From the NCBI RefSeq assembly GCF_900566085.1, contig NZ_UPHT01000088.1, positions 1 to 57,693 of the forward strand: a stretch of DNA of 57,693 nt. Direction: 5' to 3'. Shown in pieces: positions 50,214 through 57,693 of the stretch. The position numbers and the translations under genes are program-made. Under the pieces are notes generated by a model, which saw only the letters and a program-made list of their open reading frames with translations, did not search any database and was not told the origin of the DNA. Position 1 is the first letter of the stretch, and each line of letters begins with the position of its first letter. This DNA is from Mycobacterium attenuatum (GTDB lineage Bacteria; Actinomycetota; Actinomycetes; Mycobacteriales; Mycobacteriaceae).

Positions 50214-50903
50214 TCAAGCCGACCGACTCAGACCATCGAGCAATCGGCTCATCCGGCGACCGAATGCCATGTCGATTAATCGGAACACCACCGCCGGCAT
50301 CCTTGGACGCGCCGTTGGCGTCCGCTCGTAAATAACGGTCGACACGCGTGAATCCGGGTCAATTTGTACTATTCGGGTGACGTTCGGATTGCTCCTAAGC
50401 CGAGGAATTTCGACGCGCTGCCAAATATTGTCGGGACGGACATCGCATCCCACGATCGCCGTTACCGTGCCGGCGGCGTTCTCCGCATAGGCTCTGGCCG
50501 CTTCGTCCCAGAACCTGATCGTATCCGGAAAGGCTGCGTCCCATCCCGGAACCGGCGCCATTCCTCGCCGCTCCAGCAGCATTTTCAGTGTCGTGGCATT
50601 TGCTTCAGCTGCTAAACGCTCGGCAATTCTGGAACCATCGGGCCCCACGCCAACTCCATGGGCGTCGCGCCCCGACCAGTAATAAGCCTTACCGGGATCC
50701 GTCTTCGTCAAGTCAAGCAGCTCGTCGTACAAGGGCAAGTTCTTCCGCAACTGGTCAGTGGGGTTGACCGCGAAGTCATCGTTGTCATCAACGACATTCG
50801 TTAGCGAAGTATCACGCCTTGTATCCGCCCCGCCGTGAATTTGACACTCCGGCCCGGCTAAATCGCCCGCAAAATTTCTCGTCGGGTCTCGATCAAATTT
50901 CAT
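50214..50903 (-). CDS. Putative CD38/ADP-ribosyl-cyclase-like NAD glycohydrolase
   Basis: From ATG 50903 the protein has 229 residues. Its pattern from about residue 74 follows CD38/ADP-ribosyl cyclase: YYWSGRDAHG (W76, like CD38 Trp125), TTLKMLLERRG (place of TLED), IRFWDEAARAYAENAAGTVT (W132, like Trp189), and WQRVEIPRLRSNPNVTRIV (E165, like catalytic Glu226). The usual regulatory Glu in TLED is Lys here. The N-terminus is low-complexity and lacks a signal peptide; the frame is open to 51059 (ATG 50966 is another start). GC is visibly lower, about 43% in the 50881-50940 line, suggesting transfer. Pattern match is by eye and unverified; no immunity-like gene is adjacent. Confidence 0.5.
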   Translation of the reverse strand: MKFDRDPTRNFAGDLAGPECQIHGGADTRRDTSLTNVVDDNDDFAVNPTDQLRKNLPLYDELLDLTKTDPGKAYYWSGRDAHGVGVGPDGSRIAERLAAEANATTLKMLLERRGMAPVPGWDAAFPDTIRFWDEAARAYAENAAGTVTAIVGCDVRPDNIWQRVEIPRLRSNPNVTRIVQIDPDSRVSTVIYERTPTARPRMPAVVFRLIDMAFGRRMSRLLDGLSRSA

Positions 50904-51163
50904 TTTACTGTCATTTTCCGCGACGTCCGGACATAATATGTCGCCAGCACACATGCGCGGAAGCATAGCGACTACGGGGCCCCTCCGCAATTTCCCGCAT
51001 TGAATTGTACGGCGAGTTCCCGCCGTAGGAGTTCGCGGTCCAGATTGGTTCAGCAGCACGCCCCGGCACTCTTGATCCGGAGCGGTTGTGCGCGGTAGCG
51101 TAGTGCCGGCAATTACGAAACTGCCAGTATCGTAATTGAGATCGCACGAAAGGATCGGCTTCG

Positions 51164-53092
51164 ATGCGCAGCGGGTATGCCGGGCTGCCGTTCACCACGT
51201 CCACCCCGGAGATCGCGTCCGCGCTCGAGGACGTCAGCATCCCGACGCTGTTGCTGTCGCTGGTGCATATCACCGGCGATCCCCGCTTCATCCGGGACTT
51301 CAAGCCGATGGGGCTCTTCCTCAACGAAGTCCAGGGGTTCATGTCGGAGGAGGACAAGGCCCGTGCCCGCACCGAAGGCCTCGCCGTGATCTCGCAGTAT
51401 CGTGATCGCGGCTGCCCCGAACCCCAGCCGCTGAGCATCGACCTGATCCGGGAGATGATGGATTGGGCGGCCTGCGAACACGTTCCTGACGACTACCTGC
51501 CGCTGGTGCTGGAAGAGATGGATCTCGACCGGGCCGACCCGCGCCGGCCGGAACCTATCCCGTCCGAGTGCGCGGCTCAGCTGCCGGTGATCGTGATCGG
51601 CTGCGGGGAATCCGGAATTCTGGCCGGAATCCGATTGAAACAGGCCAACATTCCCTTCACCATCGTGGAAAAGAACGCCGGCCCCGGCGGAACCTGGTGG
51701 GAGAACACCTATCCCGGGGCCCGCGTGGACGTGGCGAACCATTTCTATTGTTACAGCTTCGAACCCAACGACGACTGGACACACTTCTTCGCCGAACAGG
51801 GCGAACTACAAGACTATTTCACGCAGGTCATGGACAAGTATGGCGTCGCCGAGCACGTGCGGTGGAACACCGAAGCGCTGGCGGCCGAATGGGACGACGC
51901 CGAGGGCATGTGGAGTGTCTTGCTGGGCTCGCCCGACGGCCAGACCAGCGTGAGTGCGCGGGCTGTCATCACCGCGGTCGGTCAGCTGAACCGACCGCAT
52001 ATCCCGTCATTCGACGGTGCTGACACGTTCGAGGGGCCGTCGTTTCACTCCGCGGCTTGGGATCACTCCGTCGACGTGACCGGCAAGCGCGTTGCGCTCG
52101 TCGGGGCAGGTGCCAGCGGCTTTCAGATCGCGCCGGCGATCGCCGGCGATGTCGAGCGTCTCACCGTCTTCCAGCGCACCGCCCAATGGATGTTCCCCAA
52201 CCCGATGTATCACGACGAAGTGGGCGACGGCGTGCGCTGGGCGACGCGGCACCTGCCGTTCTATGGCCGGTGGTATCGATTCCTGCTGCTGTGGCCGGGA
52301 GCCGACAAGGGTCTCGACGCGGCGCGGACCGACCCGGATTACGCTGATCAGGACTATGCCGTCAGCCAGATGAACGCCGCCGCCCGGATGATGTTCAGCC
52401 AGTGGATTACCGGCCAGGTCGGCGACGACCACGAGCTGTTGGCCAAGGTGATGCCCGACTATCCGGCCACCGGTAAGCGAACTTTGCAGGACAACGGCAG
52501 CTGGCTGCAGACCCTGAAGCGGGACAACGTCGAACTGATCCGCGCGCCGATCCGGCGGATCTCCCGTCACGGGATCGTCACCGATGACGGCCACGAATAC
52601 CGCGCCGACGTCATCGTGTATGCCACCGGGTTCCGTCATACCGACGTGCTGTGGCCGCTGAAGATCGTGGGCCGCAACGGCATTGACCTGCGCGAGAGGT
52701 GGGGCGCCCGGCCCTGCGCCTACCTTGGCATCACGGTTCCGGACTTTCCCAATCTCTTCCTCATCTACGGGCCCGGAACTCATCTGGCCCATGGCGGCAG
52801 CTTGATCTTCCAGTCCGAACTCCAGATGCGCTACATCAATCGCTGCCTGGAACACCTGATCACCAGCAACGTGCATTCGATGGAGCCGACGGCCCAAGCC
52901 GCCGCTGACTGGCATCAGCGCACGCAGGCCGAAATCCAGCAGATGGTGTGGTCGCATCCGGCCGTCAAACACTCCTATTTCAAGAACGCCGACGGGGAAA
53001 TCCACACTGTCAGTCCGTGGCGCCTGAGCCAGTACTGGGCCGCGGTACGCGAACCGGACTGGTCGCAATTCGTGCTGCGACAGAGAAAGTGA
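51164..53092 (+). CDS. FAD-dependent Baeyer-Villiger monooxygenase
   Basis: A 642-residue flavoprotein monooxygenase that should insert oxygen next to a ketone carbonyl using NADPH. Two Rossmann turns are seen: VIVIGCGESGILAGIRLK near residue 143 and RVALVGAGASGFQIAPAIAG near 315. Between them is the BVMO signature FEGPSFHSAAW (FxGxxxHxxxW). A later VIVYATGFRHTDVLWP is the usual ATG-type motif. About 130 N-terminal residues precede the first FAD motif and are shared with a subset of actinobacterial BVMOs. The next gene, an alcohol dehydrogenase, starts 10 bases after the stop, suggesting coupled alcohol-ketone-ester breakdown. Confidence 0.88.
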   Translation: MRSGYAGLPFTTSTPEIASALEDVSIPTLLLSLVHITGDPRFIRDFKPMGLFLNEVQGFMSEEDKARARTEGLAVISQYRDRGCPEPQPLSIDLIREMMDWAACEHVPDDYLPLVLEEMDLDRADPRRPEPIPSECAAQLPVIVIGCGESGILAGIRLKQANIPFTIVEKNAGPGGTWWENTYPGARVDVANHFYCYSFEPNDDWTHFFAEQGELQDYFTQVMDKYGVAEHVRWNTEALAAEWDDAEGMWSVLLGSPDGQTSVSARAVITAVGQLNRPHIPSFDGADTFEGPSFHSAAWDHSVDVTGKRVALVGAGASGFQIAPAIAGDVERLTVFQRTAQWMFPNPMYHDEVGDGVRWATRHLPFYGRWYRFLLLWPGADKGLDAARTDPDYADQDYAVSQMNAAARMMFSQWITGQVGDDHELLAKVMPDYPATGKRTLQDNGSWLQTLKRDNVELIRAPIRRISRHGIVTDDGHEYRADVIVYATGFRHTDVLWPLKIVGRNGIDLRERWGARPCAYLGITVPDFPNLFLIYGPGTHLAHGGSLIFQSELQMRYINRCLEHLITSNVHSMEPTAQAAADWHQRTQAEIQQMVWSHPAVKHSYFKNADGEIHTVSPWRLSQYWAAVREPDWSQFVLRQRK

Positions 53093-53102
53093 GCACTTCG
53101 AC

Positions 53103-54128
53103 ATGCGCGCGGTAGTCATCGACGGGCCGGGAAGCGTCCGGGTCGACACCCGTCCGGACCCGGCGCTTACCGGGCCCGACGGAATCATCGTCGCGGTGGG
53201 CGCTGCCGGCATCTGCGGTTCCGATCTGCACTTCTACGACGGCGAGTATCCACTTGCCGCGCCCGTGGCCCTCGGTCACGAGGCGGTCGGCACTGTCGTC
53301 GAAACCGGACCGCAGGTGCGTACCGTCGCGGTCGGCGACCAGGTCATGGTGTCCTCGGTGGCCGGCTGCGGCGGCTGCGAGGGATGCGCCACCGGCGACC
53401 CGGCCAGATGTCGTTTGGGCCCACAGGTTTTCGGCTCCGGTGCGCTGGGCGGCGCGCAGGCCGACCTGCTGGCGGTGCCTGCCGCTGACTTCCAGGTGCT
53501 CAAGGTTCCCGACGGGATCACCACCGAGCAGGCGCTGCTGCTCACCGACAATCTCGCCACGGGATGGGCGGCCGCCCGCCGGGCCGACATCCCGTTCGGC
53601 GGCACGGTGGCGGTCATCGGTCTGGGCGCGGTGGGGCTGTGCGCGCTGCGCTGCGCGTTCCTCCAAGGCGCGGCAACGGTTTTCGCTGCGGATCGGGTTG
53701 ACGGGCGGCTGGGCCGGGCCGCGGCATGGGGTGCGACGCCGGTCGGCTCGCCGGCGGTCGAGGCCGTTCTGGCCGCGACGGGTGGCCGTGGAGCCGACTC
53801 GGTGATCGACGCCGTCGGCACCGACGCGTCGCTGACGGACGCACTCAGCGCGGTGCGGCCCGGTGGCACCGTCTCGGTTGTCGGGGTCCATGACCTGCAG
53901 CCGTTTCCGCTGCCGGCGCTGGCGTGTTTGCTGCGCAGCATCACCCTGCGACTGACGATCGCGCCGGTGCAGCGCACCTGGCCGGAGTTGATTGCGCTGC
54001 TTCAGTCCGGCCGTCTTGACGTGGATGGGATCTTCACCACCACACTGCCGTTGGACGAAGCGGCCCAGGGCTATGCGATAGCGGGGTCTCGGTCGGGCGA
54101 CAATGTGAAGGTCATGCTCCGGCCTTAG
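53103..54128 (+). CDS. Zinc-dependent alcohol dehydrogenase (Rv1895-like)
   Basis: A 341-residue medium-chain dehydrogenase. [40 protein letters not shown] and [20 protein letters not shown] carry catalytic zinc ligands; the structural zinc cysteines are in [33 protein letters not shown] is the cofactor turn. [20 protein letters not shown] matches remembered Rv1895. ATG 53103 is ten bases after the BVMO stop. Its 3' end overlaps the convergent methyltransferase by 17 bases. Confidence 0.9.
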   Translation: MRAVVIDGPGSVRVDTRPDPALTGPDGIIVAVGAAGICGSDLHFYDGEYPLAAPVALGHEAVGTVVETGPQVRTVAVGDQVMVSSVAGCGGCEGCATGDPARCRLGPQVFGSGALGGAQADLLAVPAADFQVLKVPDGITTEQALLLTDNLATGWAAARRADIPFGGTVAVIGLGAVGLCALRCAFLQGAATVFAADRVDGRLGRAAAWGATPVGSPAVEAVLAATGGRGADSVIDAVGTDASLTDALSAVRPGGTVSVVGVHDLQPFPLPALACLLRSITLRLTIAPVQRTWPELIALLQSGRLDVDGIFTTTLPLDEAAQGYAIAGSRSGDNVKVMLRP

Positions 54129-55029
54129 TAGCCGTGATGTATTGGGAGTGCATGACACTGTCGACCTTGACGTCCACATCCGGGGGTGTCATTCCATAGC
54201 CGGCCTGCAACTCGAGCGTGCTGCGGACCGGCTCGACGGCCCATCCGCGGGCGGCCAGCCATTGTGCCGGGTCGGTCTTGTCGTCATAGCTGAGCGCCGA
54301 GAAATCCACTTCGCCGAACAGATTCACCCCCGGATGGGCGGCTTCCAGAGCGGCGAGCTGTTGATGGTCAAGGCGGGTGCCCAAGGCGCCCACGGCAACT
54401 CGGCTGCCGGGTGCCGACAGTTCGTCGATCCTTGCAAAGAGTAGGTTTTGCGCGTCGCCGTTCAGGTACATCAAGAGCCCCTCCACCGACCAGGCGCTGG
54501 GCTGTCGCGGATCGAAGCCGGCGGCTTTGAGTGGCGTCGGCCAGTCGGTGCGCAGGTCGGCGGCGACCTCGGCTCGGTGGGCTTTGGGCTCGGCGCCGTG
54601 CCGAGCCAACACCTGCGCTTTGAACTCCAGGACTTTGGGCAAGTCGATCTCGAAAACCGTTGTCCCGGCAGGCCAGTCAAGCCGGTAAGTGCGTGAGTCC
54701 AGGCCGGCGGCGACGATCACCGCCTGCTGAACGCCGGCCTCGGCCGCCGACCGGAAGAAGTCGTCGAAAAACCGGGTCTGTACGCCATAGAGGCGGGGAA
54801 ACGCCGTCTGGTCGGCGGAGGTTGCCGGGCTGGCAAGCAGCCCGGTCAGATACGGGTCCGCCGAGGCGGTGACGAAGGATCGCGCGTATTCGTCCCGGAC
54901 CAGTGGCTGCGGGCCCACCGCATGCAGCGCGCGCCACCCCGCGACCAGGAGCGCGGTGTATCCCACACTGCTGACGATGTCCCACTGATCGTCGTCGGAG
55001 CGAAGCGCTCCGAATTCCGGTCCTGTCAC
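54112..55029 (-). CDS. S-adenosylmethionine-dependent methyltransferase (Rv1896c-like)
   Basis: A 305-residue methyltransferase of the mycobacterial class annotated as putative SAM-dependent. [20 protein letters not shown] carries SAM-binding residues with the following [33 protein letters not shown] and [19 protein letters not shown] are family-typical. The family methylates small molecules or lipids; the substrate is unknown. It overlaps the end of the convergent ADH. Position matches Rv1896c. Confidence 0.88.
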   Translation of the reverse strand: MTGPEFGALRSDDDQWDIVSSVGYTALLVAGWRALHAVGPQPLVRDEYARSFVTASADPYLTGLLASPATSADQTAFPRLYGVQTRFFDDFFRSAAEAGVQQAVIVAAGLDSRTYRLDWPAGTTVFEIDLPKVLEFKAQVLARHGAEPKAHRAEVAADLRTDWPTPLKAAGFDPRQPSAWSVEGLLMYLNGDAQNLLFARIDELSAPGSRVAVGALGTRLDHQQLAALEAAHPGVNLFGEVDFSALSYDDKTDPAQWLAARGWAVEPVRSTLELQAGYGMTPPDVDVKVDSVMHSQYITATKAGA

Positions 55030-55045
55030 GGGCAGCCCTCTCGTA

Positions 55046-55477
55046 TCAAAGCTCCAGCATTACCGTCACCGGGCCGTCGTTGACCAGCTCCACGTACATG
55101 TGGGCACCGAAGACTCCGGTGTGCACATGCGCGCCGAGCCCGCGCAACGCGTCGGCGAACGCTTGCACCAGTGGCTCGGCCGCGGCGGCGGGTGCGGCGG
55201 CGTTCCACGACGGCCGCCGGCCCTTGGCCGTGTCTGCGTAAAGGGTGAACTGGCTGATCACCAAGATCGGCGCGTTGATCTCGCACGCGGACTTTTCGTC
55301 ATCGAGAATCCGCAGGTTCCATAGCTTTTCGGCCAGCCGCTGCGCCTTGCCGGCATCGTCGGCGTGGGTCGCACCCACGAATGCCAGCAGGCCCTGCCGC
55401 TCCGGCCGGATGGCGCCGACGACCTCGTCGTCAACTACCACGGATGCTGAGGAAACCCGTTGCACCAGAACCCTCAT
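55046..55477 (-). CDS. dtd: D-aminoacyl-tRNA deacylase
   Basis: A 143-residue DTD. The catalytic segment [17 protein letters not shown] (SQFTL) and the late [11 protein letters not shown] are present; the start [20 protein letters not shown] is typical. It hydrolyses D-amino acids from mischarged tRNA. It is 17 bases from the methyltransferase start on the same strand. Orthologue of Rv1897c. ATG 55477 is the start; the divergent thiamine-binding protein begins at 55534. Confidence 0.93.
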   Translation of the reverse strand: MRVLVQRVSSASVVVDDEVVGAIRPERQGLLAFVGATHADDAGKAQRLAEKLWNLRILDDEKSACEINAPILVISQFTLYADTAKGRRPSWNAAAPAAAAEPLVQAFADALRGLGAHVHTGVFGAHMYVELVNDGPVTVMLEL

Positions 55478-55533
55478 GGGCGCAATGCTGCCAGGCCGGC
55501 TTTGGCCGCTACGTTGCTGGGTAGGCTCGTGTC

Positions 55534-55836
55534 ATGTCGGTGCTCGTCGCGTTTTCGGTGACCCCCCTCGGTGTGGGGGAGGGGGTCGGCGAGATCGTCG
55601 CCGAAGCGGTTCGGGTGGTGCGGGATTCGGGGCTGCCGAATAAGACGGATTCGATGTTCACCGAGATCGAAGGCGATAGCTGGGATGAAGTCATGGCGGT
55701 GGTGCAGCGCGCGGTGGAGGCCGTGGCCGCCCGTGCGCCTCGGATCAGCACCGTGATCAAGGTGGACTGGCGTCAGGGGGCCGTCGACGCGATGACGCAG
55801 AAGGTCGCTTCCGTCGAGCATTACCTGTCGTCGTAA
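55534..55836 (+). CDS. MTH1187-type thiamine-binding protein (Rv1898-like)
   Basis: A 100-residue protein. [40 protein letters not shown] and [20 protein letters not shown] match the MTH1187/YkoF thiamine-binding fold. Its stop region overlaps the convergent macro-domain gene by 16 bases. Position matches Rv1898. Confidence 0.88.
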   Translation: MSVLVAFSVTPLGVGEGVGEIVAEAVRVVRDSGLPNKTDSMFTEIEGDSWDEVMAVVQRAVEAVAARAPRISTVIKVDWRQGAVDAMTQKVASVEHYLSS

Positions 55837-56336
55837 GCCTGCACTGCCGCGACGAACGCTCGCTCGGCGGTGTCGCCGTGAACGGCGAACACCACCCGCT
55901 GCAGCGAAGCCGCTTGGTGCCGACGAACGGCGTCGACCATCAGCCGCGCGGCCTCCTCGACCGGAAAGCCGCCGACGCCGGTGCCGAAAGCCACCAAAGC
56001 CAGTGAGCGGCAACCCAGCTGGTCGGCCTTGCGCAAAGTAGACGTGGTGGCACGGACGATGATGTCCGCCGACGTGGGACCGCCGAGCTCCATCGTCGCG
56101 GCATGGATCACATAATGCGCCGGCATGTCGCCAGCCGTGGTTTCGACGGCCTCGCCAAGCCCGATGGGCGCTTTCTCGTTGGATTCACGCTGTACCGCTG
56201 GCCCGCCGGCGCGGGCGATGGCTGCCGCGACGCCTCCGGCGTGGCGAAGCTGGGTGTTGGCCGCGTTGGTGATCGCGTCGAGTTCGAGTTTCGTGACGTC
56301 GGCCTGCAGTACCTCTATGTCGATGATGTCGATCAT
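55821..56336 (-). CDS. Macro domain protein (O-acetyl-ADP-ribose deacetylase-like; LppD C-terminal-like)
   Basis: A 171-residue protein with the macro fold: [52 protein letters not shown] and [20 protein letters not shown]. These bind ADP-ribose. In M. tuberculosis LppD (Rv1899c) is longer, with an N-terminal lipoprotein part; here ATG 56336 gives only the macro part and residues further upstream (to 56432) have no lipobox. It may be truncated or just shorter. It overlaps the convergent thiamine-binding gene by 16 bases. Confidence 0.85.
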   Translation of the reverse strand: MIDIIDIEVLQADVTKLELDAITNAANTQLRHAGGVAAAIARAGGPAVQRESNEKAPIGLGEAVETTAGDMPAHYVIHAATMELGGPTSADIIVRATTSTLRKADQLGCRSLALVAFGTGVGGFPVEEAARLMVDAVRRHQAASLQRVVFAVHGDTAERAFVAAVQAYDDR

Positions 56337-56592
56337 CGACACATTCTCGCGCGGCGGCCAGCGGCAATCACCCACCGAGCGCCGGGACGTTTCCGTGCGG
56401 GCGATGAACATTACCCACGGCGGTGCTGGCACTGCCGGTCAACGGGCAATTGAGTCCAGCCGCGGCGGCCCGCCATTTGATGGCAAATCGTCCGCCAGCT
56501 CGGGTAGTTTGACTCGAACGTAGAAAACCCGGCGGCGCTCAGAAAGGCAGACAGATGTCCCTTTGCCCGACCCGAGAATCGGCCCGCCGAAT

Positions 56593-56952
56593 ATGACCGG
56601 CAACACGCCCGCGGCGGGGTCACCCGGCCAGCCCGGCGAACCCGGCCAGCCCGGCGGGGCTGGCGGGGCTGGTGGCCGAGGTGGTGCAGGCGGTGCCGGG
56701 GGCAGAGGTGGAGCTGGCGGTCAAGGCGGTCAAGGCGGCCGGGGCGGCGCCGGCGGCCCCGGTGGCCAAGGCGGCCGAGGCGGCGACGGAGGGATGGGTG
56801 GAGCACCGGGCCCCGGCGGTCAACCCGGTAAGGGTGGAGCAGGCGGCCCCGGGGGAGCTGCGGGAGCCGGCGGCCAACCCGGTCAACCAGGCCAACCCGG
56901 TCAACCCGGCCAACCCGGCCAACCCGGCCAACCAGGTCAAGCGGACAACTAG
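56593..56952 (+). CDS. Collagen-like Gly-X-Y repeat protein
   Basis: A 119-residue protein made almost wholly of Gly-X-Y triplets. It starts MTGNTPAAGSPGQPGEPGQ; a Gly-Gly-X stretch follows, with a single phase slip at GGMGGAPGPGGQ, then GQPGQPGQPG repeats to the end (QADN). Pro or Gln commonly fill X and Y. Such repeats form a triple helix in bacterial collagen-like proteins. No signal peptide is seen. ATG 56593 is preferred; TTG 56563 is also open. The next gene is PE_PGRS, also Gly-rich, but this one lacks a PE domain. Confidence 0.65.
   Translation: MTGNTPAAGSPGQPGEPGQPGGAGGAGGRGGAGGAGGRGGAGGQGGQGGRGGAGGPGGQGGRGGDGGMGGAPGPGGQPGKGGAGGPGGAAGAGGQPGQPGQPGQPGQPGQPGQPGQADN
56878..56940 (+). 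repeat. Nine-base tandem repeats encoding Gly-Gln-Pro
   Basis: Imperfect copies of GGCCAACCC/GGTCAACCC/GGTCAACCA run in tandem and encode the GQP triplets at the end of the collagen-like gene. Repeat number could change by slippage in whole codons. Confidence 0.8.
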
Positions 56953-57123
56953 CACCGTCACGCTGCTGCCGCGCGCAGCGCGGAAAAGCCCCCGAGATCC
57001 CGTCCGATGCGTGGCGCCGCCGGTGCCGTCACCTTTGCGTTCAAAACCCGAAAATTCTGCGTCCATTGTGCATATGATGTGAGTTCCTTCGGGGGTCGAC
57101 GGATGGCCTCTTAGGAGCTAACC

Positions 57124-57693
57124 ATGCCGTATGTGATCGCAGCGCCGGACATGTTTTCCGTGGCCGCTGCCGATGTGGCTAGCCTCAGCTCGTCGCTTCG
57201 CGCTGCCAATGCGGCGGCCGCAGCTCAGACCACTCAAGTGCTGGCCGCCGCAGCTGATGAGGTGTCAGCCGCGATCGCGACGCTATTTTCCGGCCACGCG
57301 CAGGAATACCAGGCGCTCAGCATCCAGGCGGCGGCGTTCCACAACGCATTCGCGCAGGCGCTGAATAGTGCAGGCGGCGCGTATGCGGCCTCCGAGGCCG
57401 CTAATGTATCGCCGTTGCAGACGCTCGCGGACGATGTTCTCGGCCTGATCAACGCGCCCACAAATTTGTTGCTGGGGCGCCCGCTGATCGGTAACGGCAC
57501 CGACGCGGCGCCAGGGACCGGCCAGGCCGGCGGCGCCGGTGGAATCCTGTGGGGCAACGGCGGCACCGGCGGCTCCGGGGCGCCCGGTCAGGCGGGCGGG
57601 GCCGGCGGCTCGGCCGGGCTGTGGGGCACGGGCGGCGTCGGCGGTGCCGGAGGCGTCGGCGGTGCCGGCGGCACCGGCGGCAAGGGCTATAAC
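57124..57693 (+). CDS. PE_PGRS family protein, 3' partial
   Basis: The gene runs off the window end after 190 codons with no stop. Residues 1-99 are a PE domain ([40 protein letters not shown]), with YAASE as the YxxxD/E-type secretion signal at about residue 92. Then a linker ends GRPLIGNG, the usual transition to PGRS, followed by Gly-Gly-X repeats such as [20 protein letters not shown] 57124 is preceded by AGGAG. It should be exported by an ESX (type VII) system to the cell surface. Confidence 0.93.
   Translation, partial: MPYVIAAPDMFSVAAADVASLSSSLRAANAAAAAQTTQVLAAAADEVSAAIATLFSGHAQEYQALSIQAAAFHNAFAQALNSAGGAYAASEAANVSPLQTLADDVLGLINAPTNLLLGRPLIGNGTDAAPGTGQAGGAGGILWGNGGTGGSGAPGQAGGAGGSAGLWGTGGVGGAGGVGGAGGTGGKGYN

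Noticed and set aside
50034..50335. Small plus-strand genes around the 10-base repeats
   Set aside because: Frames there depend on the repeat itself and show no homology or ribosome site.

Overview
The window is high-GC actinobacterial DNA from a slow-growing Mycobacterium that is close to, but outside, the M. tuberculosis complex. The evidence is a near-continuous run of genes recognisable as the Rv1860-Rv1900 neighbourhood in the same order: apa, adhA, a duplicated CoA-transferase, lldD2, ahpD/ahpC/oxyR, bfrA, cyp140, lppE, rpfC, fbpB (antigen 85B), dtd, and finally a PE_PGRS gene. The non-tuberculosis signature is an intact oxyR, a decayed lon remnant, and several inserted accessory blocks. 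Correspondence to Rv numbers is from memory of the M. tuberculosis map, not from a search.

Layout. 1-3.8 kb: C-terminal part of apa, a small membrane protein, adhA, a CAAX-type membrane protease and a MOSC protein. 3.8-9.2 kb: accessory block with a hemerythrin-SRPBCC fusion and a PNPOx-like protein, divergent from a TetR regulator across a perfect palindrome, then phosphoketolase. 9.3-17 kb: SDR, GNAT, and a three-gene CoA/thiolase/epimerase-like series. 17-22.6 kb: minus-strand series of ferredoxin reductase-like, DUF72, endonuclease III-like, TfoX-like and Ddn-like genes, then a lon pseudogene and lldD2. 22.6-28.3 kb: redox and iron region (ahpD-ahpC divergent from oxyR; bfd divergent from bfrA across tandem IdeR-like boxes). 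28.3-33.2 kb: two tandem 14-TM drug-efflux transporters with C-terminal winged-helix-like extensions, the second coupled to a CMD/AhpD-like gene. 33.3-39.7 kb: minus-strand NTF2-like, cyp140, lppE, SDR, SRPBCC, rpfC, then fbpB. 40.3-47.1 kb: DUF7159-like, YceI, a frameshifted alcohol dehydrogenase beside a CYP125-family P450, three small Rv1891-1893-like genes and a nitronate monooxygenase. 47.2-53.1 kb: an insertion carrying a DUF1772 protein, an SDR, a B12-binding-type radical SAM protein, an AT-richer gene with a CD38/ADP-ribosyl-cyclase-like pattern, and a Baeyer-Villiger monooxygenase. 53.1-57.7 kb: return to conserved order (Rv1895-Rv1899c-like), then a collagen-like Gly-X-Y protein and the start of a PE_PGRS gene.

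How the genes work together. AhpC and AhpD form the peroxidase and its reductant, under OxyR. BfrA stores iron and Bfd would release it, both likely repressed by IdeR with iron. CYP125-family, FabG3-like SDR, BVMO and zinc alcohol dehydrogenases suggest oxidative breakdown of sterol-like or ketone substrates. fbpB, rpfC, lppE, apa and PE_PGRS are exported or surface proteins. No rRNA, tRNA, CRISPR array or recognisable IS element was seen.
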